Shown here piece after piece: positions 1 to 8,742 of a stretch of DNA of 64,000 bases. The translations under genes and the position numbers were made by a program. Each line of letters opens with the position of its first letter. The stretch's first letter is position 1. The DNA is from Maritalea mobilis (lineage in GTDB: Bacteria > Pseudomonadota > Alphaproteobacteria > Rhodobacterales > Rhodobacteraceae), in the NCBI RefSeq assembly GCF_019800885.1, contig NZ_JAHVKE010000002.1:124001-188000 (forward strand). The letters run 5' to 3'. The notes beneath the pieces are model-generated. The model was not told where the DNA came from. It saw only the letters and a program-made list of their open reading frames with translations, and searched no databases.

Positions 1-1044
1 GTAATCATATTCGATCGCGTAACCCGGTTGCAGAATCTCGGCATTCTCAAGCCCTTCGATGGAATGGACGTAATCAGCCTGCACATCGATGGGAAGCGAA
101 GTCGAAATCCCATTGGGATAGACGACATCGCTGTCCAAACCCTCCGGTTCGAGAAAAATCTGGTGCGATGCCTTGTCGGCAAACCGCACGATCTTGTCTT
201 CGATCGAGGGGCAGTACCGCGGGCCAACCCCCTCGATATGCCCGCCATACATGGCCGACCGGTCGAGATTGGCGCGGATGATGTCGTGCGTTTTGTCGTT
301 CGTATGCGTAATGCCGCACGCAATCTGGCGAACCGATGGCGCCGTAGACATGAAGGAAAACAGGAACGGGTCCTCGTCCGCCGGCTGCATGTCCAGCCCA
401 TCCCAAGCGATGGTTTTGCTATTCAATCGCGGCGGCGTGCCGGTTTTCAAACGACCGAGCGGCAATCCAAGCGCGTCCAATCGTTCGGCCAGCTTGACCG
501 ACGGCTTGTCGCCCATCCGCCCGCCTTCATGCTTCTGGTCGCCGATATGAATGACGCCGCGCAGGAAGGTTCCTGTCGTCAAAACAACGGCGCGGGCCGA
601 AATATGGCTGCCGTCAGCCAGTTCAACCCCTGCAATGCGCGTGCCCTCCACGACCAGATCCGCCACCTCCCCTTCGATGATTTCGAGATTCGGCTGTTGG
701 GTCACAAGCTCCATGATCGCAGCACGATACAGCGCGCGATCCGATTGCGTCCGCGGCCCGCGCACCGCGGGCCCCTTACGGCGGTTCAAAAGGCGGAACT
801 GGATGCCAGACCGGTCAGCGGCCAAACCCATGACCCCGCCCAATGCATCGATCTCGCGGACAAGATGCCCTTTTCCAAGACCGCCAATCGCGGGGTTGCA
901 CGACATCACCCCTATTCCGTCGCGGCGCAGGGTAACCAGCGCGGTGCGCGCACCGGAGCGGGCGGCGGTATGCGCAGCTTCTACGCCAGCATGGCCGCCC
1001 CCAATAACAACGACGTCAAAATCGGCATGTTTCACGTGAAACAC
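1..1044 (-). CDS. mnmG: MnmG (GidA) tRNA U34 carboxymethylaminomethyl synthase, FAD subunit; partial, C-terminus outside window
   Basis: With MnmE, MnmG makes the 5-carboxymethylaminomethyl modification on the wobble uridine of certain tRNAs, using FAD and folate. The 348 visible codons begin [10 protein letters not shown] and continue into a Rossmann FAD motif (VVIGGGHAG, residues about 10-20), then the family signatures [12 protein letters not shown] and [13 protein letters not shown]. The gene runs off the left edge, so roughly the last 270 residues of a normal 620-aa protein are missing. I chose the GTG at 1044-1042 because a GGAG Shine-Dalgarno overlaps the mnmE stop just upstream; an internal GTG at 1035 is possible. 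It lies two bases beyond the mnmE stop, so the two genes are co-transcribed. Its first codons also form a parS site. Confidence 0.95.
   Translation of the reverse strand, partial: MFHVKHADFDVVVIGGGHAGVEAAHTAARSGARTALVTLRRDGIGVMSCNPAIGGLGKGHLVREIDALGGVMGLAADRSGIQFRLLNRRKGPAVRGPRTQSDRALYRAAIMELVTQQPNLEIIEGEVADLVVEGTRIAGVELADGSHISARAVVLTTGTFLRGVIHIGDQKHEGGRMGDKPSVKLAERLDALGLPLGRLKTGTPPRLNSKTIAWDGLDMQPADEDPFLFSFMSTAPSVRQIACGITHTNDKTHDIIRANLDRSAMYGGHIEGVGPRYCPSIEDKIVRFADKASHQIFLEPEGLDSDVVYPNGISTSLPIDVQADYVHSIEGLENAEILQPGYAIEYDY
1028..1043. promoter_or_regulatory. parS: parS centromere site (ParB-binding palindrome)
   Basis: The 16 bases TGTTTCACGTGAAACA are a perfect palindrome and match the consensus ParB-binding site exactly. 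It sits inside the first codons of mnmG and encodes the residues FHVKH. In many bacteria parS sites lie within a few kilobases of the replication origin, often in the gid/mnm-parAB neighbourhood, which fits the genes here. ParB itself is not in the window. Confidence 0.88.
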
Positions 1045-1046
1045 TC

Positions 1047-2333
1047 CTATTTCCCGATGCAAAAGCGCGAAAAGATCTCTCCGAGGATGGCCTCTACATC
1101 GACGCGCCCGATCAACGAGTCAAGCGCGGCCACCGCAGATCGCAAATGTTCGGCGGAAATTTCCGGTGCGTCCGAGTTTGCGTCCAGGTGCGCCGAAGCA
1201 AGTTCGAGCTCCTGACATGCCCGTTGCAACGCATGGCGATGCCGCGCCGTCGTCGCTGTGCCGACCTTTTCCGCCTGCTCCGCAAGAATTGCTCCGACCC
1301 GTTCCAACAGGTCGTCAATCCCCGCCCCCGTCACGGTTGAAATCCCATCTGCGCCTGTAAGATCAACCTTCGACGCAACCCTGATGTCATCGGCCTGCAC
1401 CAGATCGGCCCCCTCCTCCGACCCATCCGGCGCAACCAGCAGAACACGCAGATCGGCGGCGCGCGCCCTCTCCATCGCGCGCGCAACACCGATCTTTTCC
1501 ACCGCGTCTTCGGTCTCTCGCAGGCCAGCGGTATCCAGAAAGGTGACCGGCAGCCCGTGCAAATCCACCCGAACTTCGATCACGTCCCGCGTCGTCCCCG
1601 CCACATCCGAAGTAATCGCAACCTCGCGCCCCGCGATCCAGTTCAATAGGCTGGATTTTCCGGCATTCGGCGCCCCGAGAATAGCGACCTCGAACCCGTC
1701 TCGAACCCGTTCGGCGACCTCTGAACCCGCAATCTCTCGCAACAGGCTGTCTCGCGTACGACCGATCAACTCGCGGACTTCCGGCGTCACATCGACCGGC
1801 ACCTCTTCATCGGCAAAATCAATCGTCGCTTCGATCAGGGCCGCTGCCCGCAACAGATCGTTCCGCCAGGTCTCGCTGACCTCGCGCAAGCCGCCATCGT
1901 AAAGACGCATGGCCTGCTTTCGCTGCGCCTCTGTTTCGGCTTCGATCAACTCGCTCAGCCCCTCAACCTGCGCAAGGTCGAGCGTATCGTTCATCAGCGC
2001 GCGCCGGGTGAATTCACCCGCTTCCGCAGGCCGCGCCAAGCCGGTTGCAAGGATGGCCGCCTCAGCGGACTGGATCACCGCGCGGCTTCCGTGAAGCTGC
2101 AATTCAACGACATCTTCGCCGGTGAAGCTGTTCGGCCCGGCAAAGACCAGCACCAGCGCCTCGTCCAGCAAAACCCCATCGTGCGAGCGGACGGATCGCA
2201 AGCCGAACCGCCCGGCCATCGGCAAGGTGCCGACCAGCTGACGTCCAACCTCGAACGCCTCGTTTCCGGAAATGCGGATCACGGCCACGCCGGATTTTCC
2301 CCGGGCCGTGGCCAGGGCGAAAATCGTGCTCAT
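1047..2333 (-). CDS. mnmE: MnmE (TrmE) tRNA modification GTPase
   Basis: MnmE is the folate- and GTP-binding partner of MnmG in wobble-uridine modification. The 428-aa protein has the N-terminal folate-binding domain (start [22 protein letters not shown]), a helical domain, and an inserted G domain with P-loop GAPNAGKSS near residue 220, the G2 loop TTRDV and G3 DTAGLRET. It ends in the family-specific FCIGK, whose cysteine is conserved. The ATG at 2333 gives the standard N-terminus. It is 16 bp from the rho stop and 2 bp from the mnmG start, giving an operon rho-mnmE-mnmG transcribed away from the candidate origin. Confidence 0.97.
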   Translation of the reverse strand: MSTIFALATARGKSGVAVIRISGNEAFEVGRQLVGTLPMAGRFGLRSVRSHDGVLLDEALVLVFAGPNSFTGEDVVELQLHGSRAVIQSAEAAILATGLARPAEAGEFTRRALMNDTLDLAQVEGLSELIEAETEAQRKQAMRLYDGGLREVSETWRNDLLRAAALIEATIDFADEEVPVDVTPEVRELIGRTRDSLLREIAGSEVAERVRDGFEVAILGAPNAGKSSLLNWIAGREVAITSDVAGTTRDVIEVRVDLHGLPVTFLDTAGLRETEDAVEKIGVARAMERARAADLRVLLVAPDGSEEGADLVQADDIRVASKVDLTGADGISTVTGAGIDDLLERVGAILAEQAEKVGTATTARHRHALQRACQELELASAHLDANSDAPEISAEHLRSAVAALDSLIGRVDVEAILGEIFSRFCIGK

Positions 2334-2349
2334 GGCCGACTCCCCTGGA

Positions 2350-3621
2350 TCAGGTGTTCATCGAGTCGAAGAACTCGGAATTTGTCTTCGTCTGTTTCAA
2401 CTTGGACAACAGGAACTCGATCGCATCCGTCGTGCCCATCGGGTTCAGGATCCGCCGCAGAACAAAGGTTTTCTGCAGATCGCCCTTGTCGACCAGCAGG
2501 TCCTCTTTCCGCGTGCCGGATTTGAGGATGTCCATCGCCGGGTACACCCGCTTGTCGGCCACCTTGCGGTCCAGCACGATTTCCGAGTTACCGGTGCCCT
2601 TGAATTCTTCGAAGATGACCTCGTCCATCCGGCTGCCGGTATCGATCAGCGCCGTGGCGATGATGGTCAGCGACCCACCCTCTTCGATATTCCGCGCGGC
2701 ACCGAAGAACCGCTTCGGGCGTTGCAGGGCGTTGGCATCCACACCGCCAGTCAGAACCTTGCCCGAGGACGGCACGACCGTGTTGAACGCACGACCCAGG
2801 CGGGTAATCGAATCGAGCAGGATCACAACGTCACGCTTGTGTTCGACCAGCCGCTTGGCCTTTTCGATCACCATATCGGAAACGGCCACGTGCCGCGTTG
2901 CAGGTTCGTCGAAGGTCGAGGAAATCACCTCCCCCTTCACCGACCGCTGCATGTCGGTCACTTCCTCGGGCCGTTCATCGATCAGCAGAACGATCAGGTA
3001 GCATTCGGGGTGATTGGTCTCGATCGAATGCGCGATATTCTGCAACAGAACCGTCTTACCCGTCCGCGGCGGCGCGACGATCAAGGCACGCTGGCCTTTC
3101 CCGATGGGTGCAACCAGGTCGATGATCCGGGCGGACCGATCCTTGATCGTCGGATCTTCGATTTCCATCTTCAGCCGCTCGTTCGGATAAAGCGGCGTGA
3201 GGTTGTCGAAGGCGATCTTGTGCTTGGCCTTCTGTGGCTCTCCGAAATTGATCTTCGACACATCGGTCAGCGCGAAATAACGCTCGTTCTCGCGCGGAGC
3301 AGCGATCACGCCTTCAACGGTATCGCCGGTGCGCAGACTGTGCTGACGGATCATGTCCGGCGACACATAGATATCGTCAGGGCCCGGCAGATAGTTCGCT
3401 TCGGGGCTGCGCAGGAAGCCGAACCCGTCCTGCAAGACTTCCAAAACCCCGTCACCCGCGATTTCCCAGCCTTCATCGGCCCGTTCGCGCAGGATCTCGA
3501 ACATCATGTCGCCTTTGCGCATGGTCGAGGCGTTCTCGATCTCCAGCTCTTCTGCCATGGACAGAAGGTCTTTGGGGGATTTCGCTTTCAGGTCTGCCAG
3601 GCGCAGGATGTTTTCACTCAT
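2350..3621 (-). CDS. rho: Transcription termination factor Rho
   Basis: Rho is the hexameric RNA-dependent ATPase that releases RNA polymerase at C-rich termination sites. The 423-aa product starting [14 protein letters not shown] has the N-terminal helical domain, the cold-shock-like RNA-binding fold ([20 protein letters not shown]), the Walker A segment APPRTGKT and the arginine-rich region of the motor domain. Length is normal. The ATG at 3621 gives the family N-terminus; in-frame starts at 3636 or 3648 would add residues without a better ribosome site, and no strong Shine-Dalgarno is visible for any of them. It is the first gene of rho-mnmE-mnmG. Confidence 0.96.
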   Translation of the reverse strand: MSENILRLADLKAKSPKDLLSMAEELEIENASTMRKGDMMFEILRERADEGWEIAGDGVLEVLQDGFGFLRSPEANYLPGPDDIYVSPDMIRQHSLRTGDTVEGVIAAPRENERYFALTDVSKINFGEPQKAKHKIAFDNLTPLYPNERLKMEIEDPTIKDRSARIIDLVAPIGKGQRALIVAPPRTGKTVLLQNIAHSIETNHPECYLIVLLIDERPEEVTDMQRSVKGEVISSTFDEPATRHVAVSDMVIEKAKRLVEHKRDVVILLDSITRLGRAFNTVVPSSGKVLTGGVDANALQRPKRFFGAARNIEEGGSLTIIATALIDTGSRMDEVIFEEFKGTGNSEIVLDRKVADKRVYPAMDILKSGTRKEDLLVDKGDLQKTFVLRRILNPMGTTDAIEFLLSKLKQTKTNSEFFDSMNT

Positions 3622-4180
3622 GGGAAGGATCACCATTCGTCTGCACACGTGCCGCCAGGTTGCGGGGCACGGGGACGGTCATGTTCTATGGAATATCCAC
3701 CATCGGACGATGGCTTGGCTGTTCAGCTATGGGGTTCCTGCTCGAAAGTCAATTCCCGGCGCTGATCGCCCTCTTCTTAAATAAAAAGAAAGAATTTTAA
3801 AGTAAGTAGAAGGTTGTAGGACCGGTGATAAGCCGAAAAACTCGCTTTCGAACCGTTCATACACACGCCAACTCGAGCACTGAATACTATCGCTTCGCGT
3901 CTGTAGAAACGCGGGAGAACTCAAATTATGAATGTTTATCAATTGGTTATGGAACATCCGGCTTTGCATCAAGCTGTGGAAAAATTCCGGAAATACTTGG
4001 ATGACTGCGATCTCCCCAACCGTCTTGAACAAACCCTGTCCCCGGGGAAAAACACTGGTATCAGACCGGAGGACCGGGCAGAAAACAGCACCAGGCGCCG
4101 TTCTGTCCCCTCTGTCCTTTTTCATCCCCGGCCCTGCTCCGGTGGTTTTCAACACATCTGTCCCAAGGAGTTTTCGTCAC
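3622..4180. other. Gene-free AT-rich gap between divergent rho and maf; candidate chromosomal replication origin (oriC)
   Basis: About 560 bp lie between rho (left) and maf (right) and hold no convincing gene. There is an A/T-rich tract at 3774-3815 in otherwise GC-rich DNA, and DnaA-box-like nonamers one mismatch from TTATNCACA at 3857-3865 (TCATACACA) and, on the minus strand, 3975-3983 (TTTTCCACA). In Caulobacter the genes on the left (rho, mnmE, mnmG) and right (maf, aroE, coaE, dnaQ, secB) flank the origin, and a parS lies 2.6 kb away here. Function as oriC is inference. The gap must also carry the promoters of rho and maf. Reading frames inside it (for example 3928-4188 rightwards) resemble no family I know. 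Confidence 0.42.
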
Positions 4181-4774
4181 ATGGCTGACCTTGTACTCGC
4201 CTCGGGGTCCGAGATCCGCCGCCAGATGCTCGAAAATGCCGGGGTCAGCGTCGATGTCCGCCCGGTTCGAATCGATGAAGTCGGGATTCGTTCCGCGCTA
4301 GAGGCCGAAGGCGCGACGCCGCGCGATGTGGCCGATACCCTGGCTGAATTCAAAGCCCGCAAGGCGGTCGAAAAGTTCGCATCGCCCTGTGTGCTGGCCA
4401 GTGACCAGGTGCTGGAGCTCAAGGGCCGCATTTTCGGCAAGGCCGACACCCGCGAAGAGGCCGCTGCGCATCTGGCCGAGTTGAGCGGCCGTCAACATCG
4501 CCTCCTGTCCGCAGCCGTGATCTACGAGGATGGCGCACCCGTTTGGCGCCACGTGGGCGAAGTCCGCATGACAATGCACCCCCTCACCGCAGAGCAGATC
4601 GACCGCTATCTCGACCGCGCCTGGCCCGAGGTGTCGTCGTCCGTTGGCGCGTACCAGGCCGAAAAACTTGGCGCACAGCTCTTCTCGCGCATGGACGGTG
4701 ATTGGTTCTCCGTGCTTGGATTGCCCCTGTTAGAGCTTCTGTCGTTCCTGAGACTGAAAGGTTGGATCAGCTGA
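4181..4774 (+). CDS. maf: Maf/YceF-like nucleoside triphosphate pyrophosphatase
   Basis: Maf proteins hydrolyse non-canonical or methylated nucleoside triphosphates to monophosphates, a house-cleaning activity. The 197-aa product begins MADLVLASGSEIRRQML, the family's ASxSxxR start, and carries the central segment VLASDQVLE around residue 70. The ATG at 4181 follows a good AAGGAG (4165-4170); the frame is open further upstream but lacks homology. It opens the rightward run maf-aroE-coaE-dnaQ, overlapping aroE by one base (TGATG), and is the first gene to the right of the candidate origin. Confidence 0.95.
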   Translation: MADLVLASGSEIRRQMLENAGVSVDVRPVRIDEVGIRSALEAEGATPRDVADTLAEFKARKAVEKFASPCVLASDQVLELKGRIFGKADTREEAAAHLAELSGRQHRLLSAAVIYEDGAPVWRHVGEVRMTMHPLTAEQIDRYLDRAWPEVSSSVGAYQAEKLGAQLFSRMDGDWFSVLGLPLLELLSFLRLKGWIS

Positions 4775-5610
4775 TGGCCCGTCCGAAAATCCCGCTTGCC
4801 GGTGTCATCGGCGACCCCGTTGCCCATAGCCTCTCGCCCCGGCTGCACGGCCATTGGCTGTCGCGCTACGGATTGCGCGGCCATTACGTTCCGCTCGAAG
4901 TCAACCATGCCGATCTGGCCGAGGTTCTGCGCACCCTCCCTCGGATGGGGTTCGTGGGTGTGAACGTGACCATCCCGCACAAGGAACATGTGCTGACGCT
5001 AGCCGATTCCGTGACCGACCGCGCCGCGCTGATCGGGGCGGCAAATACGCTGACCTTCACCGCCGCTGGCGGTATTCAGGCCGACAACACCGATGGCATG
5101 GGATTTCTGGGTAGCATCCGGCAAAGCCTGCCGGGATGGACGGCCTCTGCCGGTCCGGCGCTTGTGCTGGGCAGCGGGGGCGCCGCCAAGGCGATCGTCT
5201 GGGCGCTCCTCTCGGATGGTGCGCCGGTGGTTTACGTGGCCAACCGGACGAGGGCCCGCGCCGATGCGTTGAAGGATCAATTCGGCGCGCGAGTCTCTCC
5301 CGTGGATTGGACGATGATCCCCGATCTGGTCGGCGATGCGTCCCTGATCGTGAACACGACCTCGCTGGGAATGGATGGCCAGCCGCCCCTGACGATCGAC
5401 CTGTCGCGCTTGCGGCCGCCGACCGTCGTTTCCGACATTGTCTACGCGCCCTTGCGAACCGCCCTTTTGGAAGAGGCCGCTTCCCGCGGATGCGAGACGG
5501 TGGATGGCTTGGGTATGCTTTTGCACCAGGCCGTGCCCGGTTTTGAGCGTTGGTTCAGCTATACCCCGTTGGTCGATGACGACTTGAGGGCAGCGGTGCT
5601 TGGCGCATGA
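4774..5610 (+). CDS. aroE: Shikimate 5-dehydrogenase (NADP+)
   Basis: AroE reduces 3-dehydroshikimate to shikimate in aromatic amino-acid synthesis. The 278-aa protein starts MARPKIPLAGVIGDPVAHSLSP, with the substrate-binding SLSP motif and then NVTIPHKE containing the catalytic lysine. The NADP-binding glycine loop is VLGSGGAAKA (residues about 130-139), followed by NRTRARA for the NADP phosphate. The ATG overlaps the maf stop and the gene ends in an ATGA overlap with coaE, so expression is translationally coupled. Confidence 0.96.
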   Translation: MARPKIPLAGVIGDPVAHSLSPRLHGHWLSRYGLRGHYVPLEVNHADLAEVLRTLPRMGFVGVNVTIPHKEHVLTLADSVTDRAALIGAANTLTFTAAGGIQADNTDGMGFLGSIRQSLPGWTASAGPALVLGSGGAAKAIVWALLSDGAPVVYVANRTRARADALKDQFGARVSPVDWTMIPDLVGDASLIVNTTSLGMDGQPPLTIDLSRLRPPTVVSDIVYAPLRTALLEEAASRGCETVDGLGMLLHQAVPGFERWFSYTPLVDDDLRAAVLGA

Positions 5611-6200
5611 CCGTCAAACTTGGCCTGACAGGCTCCATCGGGATGGGAAAATCCACCACCGCGCAGATGTTCCGAGACCTCGGTATCCCGGTTTGGGACG
5701 CTGACGCCGCGGTTCATCGTCTCTACAGCACGGGCGGGGCAGCCGTTGCCCCCCTATCCGGCCTTGTGCCGGCTGCCGTGGTTAGGGGCGAAGTTGACCG
5801 AACCGTTCTGAAAACCGAGATCAAAAAAGACCCTGAACTGCTGAACAGGATCGAAAAAATCGTTCACCCCCTCGTCGCCGAGGATCGTAAATCATTCCTC
5901 GAGGCGCATAAGGCTGACAACTTGGTGGTGCTGGACATCCCTCTTCTGTTCGAGACCGGCGGCCAGGGGATGGTCGATGCCGTGGTCGTGGTCAGCACGG
6001 ATGAAGCAGAGCAGCGACGGCGCGTGCTCGACCGTCCCGGCATGACGGCGGAGCAATTTGAAACCATCCGCGCCCGGCAGATGCCGGACGCGGAAAAACG
6101 CGCGCGCGCGGATCACGTCATTCGCACCGATACGCTTGAAGACGCTCGTGCAGCCGTGGCAGATATTGTGTCGAAGTATTCTGGAGACACTAATGCGTGA
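5607..6200 (+). CDS. coaE: Dephospho-CoA kinase
   Basis: CoaE performs the last step of coenzyme A synthesis, phosphorylating the ribose 3'-hydroxyl of dephospho-CoA with ATP. The 197-aa sequence has the P-loop GSIGMGKST at residues about 8-16, the DADAAVH segment that binds the acceptor, and the LFETGG region of the lid. Length is typical. It starts in an ATGA overlap with aroE, and its last codons overlap the dnaQ start by 8 bases, so it belongs to the maf-aroE-coaE-dnaQ operon. Confidence 0.96.
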   Translation: MTVKLGLTGSIGMGKSTTAQMFRDLGIPVWDADAAVHRLYSTGGAAVAPLSGLVPAAVVRGEVDRTVLKTEIKKDPELLNRIEKIVHPLVAEDRKSFLEAHKADNLVVLDIPLLFETGGQGMVDAVVVVSTDEAEQRRRVLDRPGMTAEQFETIRARQMPDAEKRARADHVIRTDTLEDARAAVADIVSKYSGDTNA

Positions 6201-6891
6201 GATCGTCCTCGACACCGAGACGACCGGCCTTGACCCGTTCGACAATCCCCGCCACCGGATCGTCGAGATCGGGGCCGTCGAATTGTGGAACCAGGTCCCC
6301 ACGGGGCAGACCTATCACCAATACATCAACCCTGAACGTGACATGCCGCAGGAAGCCTTCGATGTTCACGGGCTTGGCGATGAATTCCTGTCTGACAAAC
6401 CTGTTTTCAAGCTGATCGCGCAAGAGTTTCGCGACTTCGTCGGCGATGCGAAGATGGTCATTCATAACGCCAGTTTCGACATGCGTTTTCTCAACGCCGA
6501 ACTGGAATGGGCGGGTTTGCCGACCCTCCCCTCGGAACAGGCGATCGACACGTTGCTTATCGCGCGCAAACGTTTTCCTGGCTCTCCGGCCTCGCTGGAC
6601 GCGCTGTGCCGCCGCTTCGGGATCGACAATTCCATGCGTGAAAAGCATGGCGCGCTGCTCGACTCCGAAATCCTGGCTGAAGTGTACCTGGAGTTGACGG
6701 GCGGCAAGCAACCGGACTTTGCCCTTGCGCCGACCGAGCGCCGCCAAAAGCAAAGCGCCACGGATGAAACGTGGCGCCCGCGTCCGCGTCCAACGCCCCT
6801 GCCCTCGAAAGTCACCGAGGAAGAGCGTGTGGCCCACGCGGAATTTATCGAGGAACTGGGCGAAGCGGCCATTTGGGCCCGCTTCGCCTAG
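6193..6891 (+). CDS. dnaQ: DNA polymerase III epsilon subunit, 3'-5' proofreading exonuclease
   Basis: DnaQ proofreads for the replicative polymerase. The 232-aa protein starts [15 protein letters not shown], which contains exonuclease motif I (DTETTG). Motif II is [11 protein letters not shown] near residue 95 and motif III is [12 protein letters not shown] near residue 155, so all metal-binding acidic residues are present. After the exonuclease domain comes a charged, proline-rich tail, the region that binds the alpha subunit in characterised enzymes. The start overlaps the end of coaE, as in other alphaproteobacterial maf-aroE-coaE-dnaQ runs. It converges with secB, only 9 bp away, and I see no hairpin between them. 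Confidence 0.95.
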   Translation: MREIVLDTETTGLDPFDNPRHRIVEIGAVELWNQVPTGQTYHQYINPERDMPQEAFDVHGLGDEFLSDKPVFKLIAQEFRDFVGDAKMVIHNASFDMRFLNAELEWAGLPTLPSEQAIDTLLIARKRFPGSPASLDALCRRFGIDNSMREKHGALLDSEILAEVYLELTGGKQPDFALAPTERRQKQSATDETWRPRPRPTPLPSKVTEEERVAHAEFIEELGEAAIWARFA

Positions 6892-6900
6892 ATCCTGTCG

Positions 6901-7416
6901 TCAGGCGTCGGCTTTCTGCTGCGCCGCTTGGCGCTGGGCCAGTTGCTGACGGTAGAGCGCCACGAAATCCATCTGGTCGAGGTTCAGCGGCGGGAAGCCA
7001 CCGTCGCGCGTGACGTCGGAGACGATCCGGCGCACGAAGGGGAACAGCATCCGCGGGCATTCGATCAGCAGGAAGGGGTGCAGCTGTTCTTCGGCCACGT
7101 TCTCGATGCTGAAGATGCCGCCATACTCGATTTCCAGCAGGAAGATCGGCTCGGGCGTGTCGCCCTTCGTCTTGCTTTCGATCTTCAGCTTCATGATGAC
7201 GTCGTACTGGTTCTCGGTGGAGCGCTTGCGCGCGTCCATGGCGACCTGAACCTGGATGTCGGGCTGAAGCTGCGACTGGGTCGATTTCTGCGCGGCGATG
7301 TTCTCGAACGACAGATCGCGCACGAACTGGCCGAGAATCTGCATCTTCGGCAGGGTCGGTTGTTGTTGCGCGCCGTTGCTTTGCGCGGGGGCCGCGCCGG
7401 TTTCGTCTTGGGCCAT
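6901..7416 (-). CDS. secB: Protein-export chaperone SecB
   Basis: SecB is the tetrameric cytosolic chaperone that keeps preproteins unfolded and hands them to SecA. The 171-aa product has the conserved core KMQILGQFVRDLSFEN, the strand LEIEYGGIFSIENV and PFVRRIVSDVTRDGGFPPL. A variable N-terminal tail rich in Gln and Ala and a C-terminal Gln/Ala tail flank the domain. I chose the ATG at 7416 because a strong AAGGAGG precedes it; a start five codons earlier would lie upstream of that site. The gene is transcribed alone, convergent with dnaQ. Confidence 0.96.
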   Translation of the reverse strand: MAQDETGAAPAQSNGAQQQPTLPKMQILGQFVRDLSFENIAAQKSTQSQLQPDIQVQVAMDARKRSTENQYDVIMKLKIESKTKGDTPEPIFLLEIEYGGIFSIENVAEEQLHPFLLIECPRMLFPFVRRIVSDVTRDGGFPPLNLDQMDFVALYRQQLAQRQAAQQKADA

Positions 7417-7471
7417 GTCAGCCTCCTTCAAATCGTGTTTGACGCTGATCTATCAGGCGCGAACGAAAGCC

Positions 7472-7939
7472 TCAATGCTGTGTCCAACCGGACGGCCCGG
7501 AGCGTGGCGGAGTATCCTCAACCGTGTAGTCACCATCGATCACGTCATCGCGGGTCTCTTGCCAGCCGCGTTCGGTGCGAACCATCGACTGCACCTCGAT
7601 CCGTTTTCGCAATTCGCGCAGGACGAGGTTGCGGAATCCCGGGATGAGCAGGGCAAAACCGACCGCGTCCGTGAAAAACCCCGGCGTCAGCAGAAGTGCG
7701 CCGGAAAACAGGATCATCGCGCCATGGGCCAACGGTTCGGTGGGGTCGCGCAACTCATCGAAGCTGTTGCGCAAGCCCTGCAAGGCCTGCGCCCCTTGCG
7801 ACCGAACCAGAGCCGTCCCGGCAATCGCGGTCAACACCACGATCAACAGGGTCGGTCCAAGCCCGATCAATCCACCGACCTGTATGAACAGGGCGATCTC
7901 GATCAGGGGAACCGCAAGGAAGAGTAAAAATAGCCACAT
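7472..7939 (-). CDS. fxsA: FxsA family membrane protein
   Basis: FxsA proteins are small cytoplasmic-membrane proteins; overproduction of E. coli FxsA relieves F-plasmid exclusion of phage T7, and the native role is unclear. The 155-aa sequence has the family pattern: an N-terminal membrane helix (WLFLLFLAVPLIEIALFIQV), a second helix with the GPTLLIVVLTAIAGT segment, and a third with GALLLTPGFFTDAVGF, then a cytoplasmic tail rich in charged residues. It diverges from the timA-like gene and shares the 140-bp control region 7940-8079 with it. Confidence 0.9.
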   Translation of the reverse strand: MWLFLLFLAVPLIEIALFIQVGGLIGLGPTLLIVVLTAIAGTALVRSQGAQALQGLRNSFDELRDPTEPLAHGAMILFSGALLLTPGFFTDAVGFALLIPGFRNLVLRELRKRIEVQSMVRTERGWQETRDDVIDGDYTVEDTPPRSGPSGWTQH

Positions 7940-8079
7940 TGGTCTTGCTCCGCTCGACTGCGCGTCTTTGACACCCGGTATTCGGGGCCCGAAGATGGAC
8001 TTGACCCACCCCGTACCTTACATATGTGCCTTGCGATCCTCGATGTAAGACCGCCGACCGCCGCGAAAGGTACCCGAGC

Positions 8080-8739
8080 ATGAACTCCTCTCTCCTGTCC
8101 CTGCTGGTTCTCGCAGGAATCGCGATCTTCCTGATCCTGCGTTTGCGAAGTGTTCTGGGCACTCGGGAGGGGTTTGAGAAACCACCGGCCCGTCCGCAAC
8201 CCATGGCACGCGAGCCGCGCCGTGATTTCGAAGTGATCGAAGGCGGACCCGACAACGACATCATCGACCATGTGGAAGATGGCAGCGACGCCGCCAAGGC
8301 ACTGGCCGCGATGAAACTGGCCGAGCCGGGCTTCAGCGTGCAGGAGTTCCTGCACGGCGCGCGTGGCGCATACGAGATGATCCTGATGGCCTTCGAACGG
8401 GGCGATGTGGATGACCTGCGCCCGTTCTTGGCCGATGATGTGCTCGAAACCTTTGAAACCGTGATCCGTCAGCGCGAAGAACAGGGGCTGCACATCGAGG
8501 CCGAGTTTGTCGGCGTTCGCGAGCTGGCCTTGCAGGATGCGACCTACGATCGGGGCACGCAGGAAGCCGAGATCACCGTGCGGTTCGTGGGCGAATTGAC
8601 CTCGGTCGTGAAAAACGCCGCGGGCGAGACGATTGAAGGCGATCCGGGCGAAATCAAGCGGCAGCGCGATGTCTGGACCTTCGCGCGGACCATGGGCCGG
8701 GATGACCCGAACTGGGTTCTGGTGGCCACCGACGGATGA
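8080..8739 (+). CDS. Tim44/TimA domain inner-membrane protein
   Basis: The 219-aa product has one N-terminal membrane helix (residues about 4-22), a short proline- and arginine-rich linker, and a C-terminal Tim44-like domain from about residue 80 (FSVQEFLHGARGAYEMIL) to the end. Alphaproteobacterial proteins of this kind (TimA) are the presumed ancestors of the mitochondrial import component Tim44, and their role in the bacterial envelope is not settled. The ATG at 8080 follows AAAGG and gives the membrane anchor. It is 3 bp from mltA and co-transcribed with it. Confidence 0.88.
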   Translation: MNSSLLSLLVLAGIAIFLILRLRSVLGTREGFEKPPARPQPMAREPRRDFEVIEGGPDNDIIDHVEDGSDAAKALAAMKLAEPGFSVQEFLHGARGAYEMILMAFERGDVDDLRPFLADDVLETFETVIRQREEQGLHIEAEFVGVRELALQDATYDRGTQEAEITVRFVGELTSVVKNAAGETIEGDPGEIKRQRDVWTFARTMGRDDPNWVLVATDG

Positions 8740-8742
8740 TCC

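Noticed and set aside
28-1215. Open reading frame on the plus strand
   Set aside because: It is antisense to mnmG/mnmE; the minus-strand frame carries clear MnmG signatures.
3777-3800. CtrA-like TTAA pair in the AT-rich tract
   Set aside because: The two TTAA blocks are 16 bp apart, not the 7 bp of a CtrA site.
3727-4188. Frames of 80-140 codons on both strands between rho and maf
   Set aside because: No recognisable family, no good ribosome site at their ends, and codon use unlike neighbours; the interval is better read as a control or origin region.
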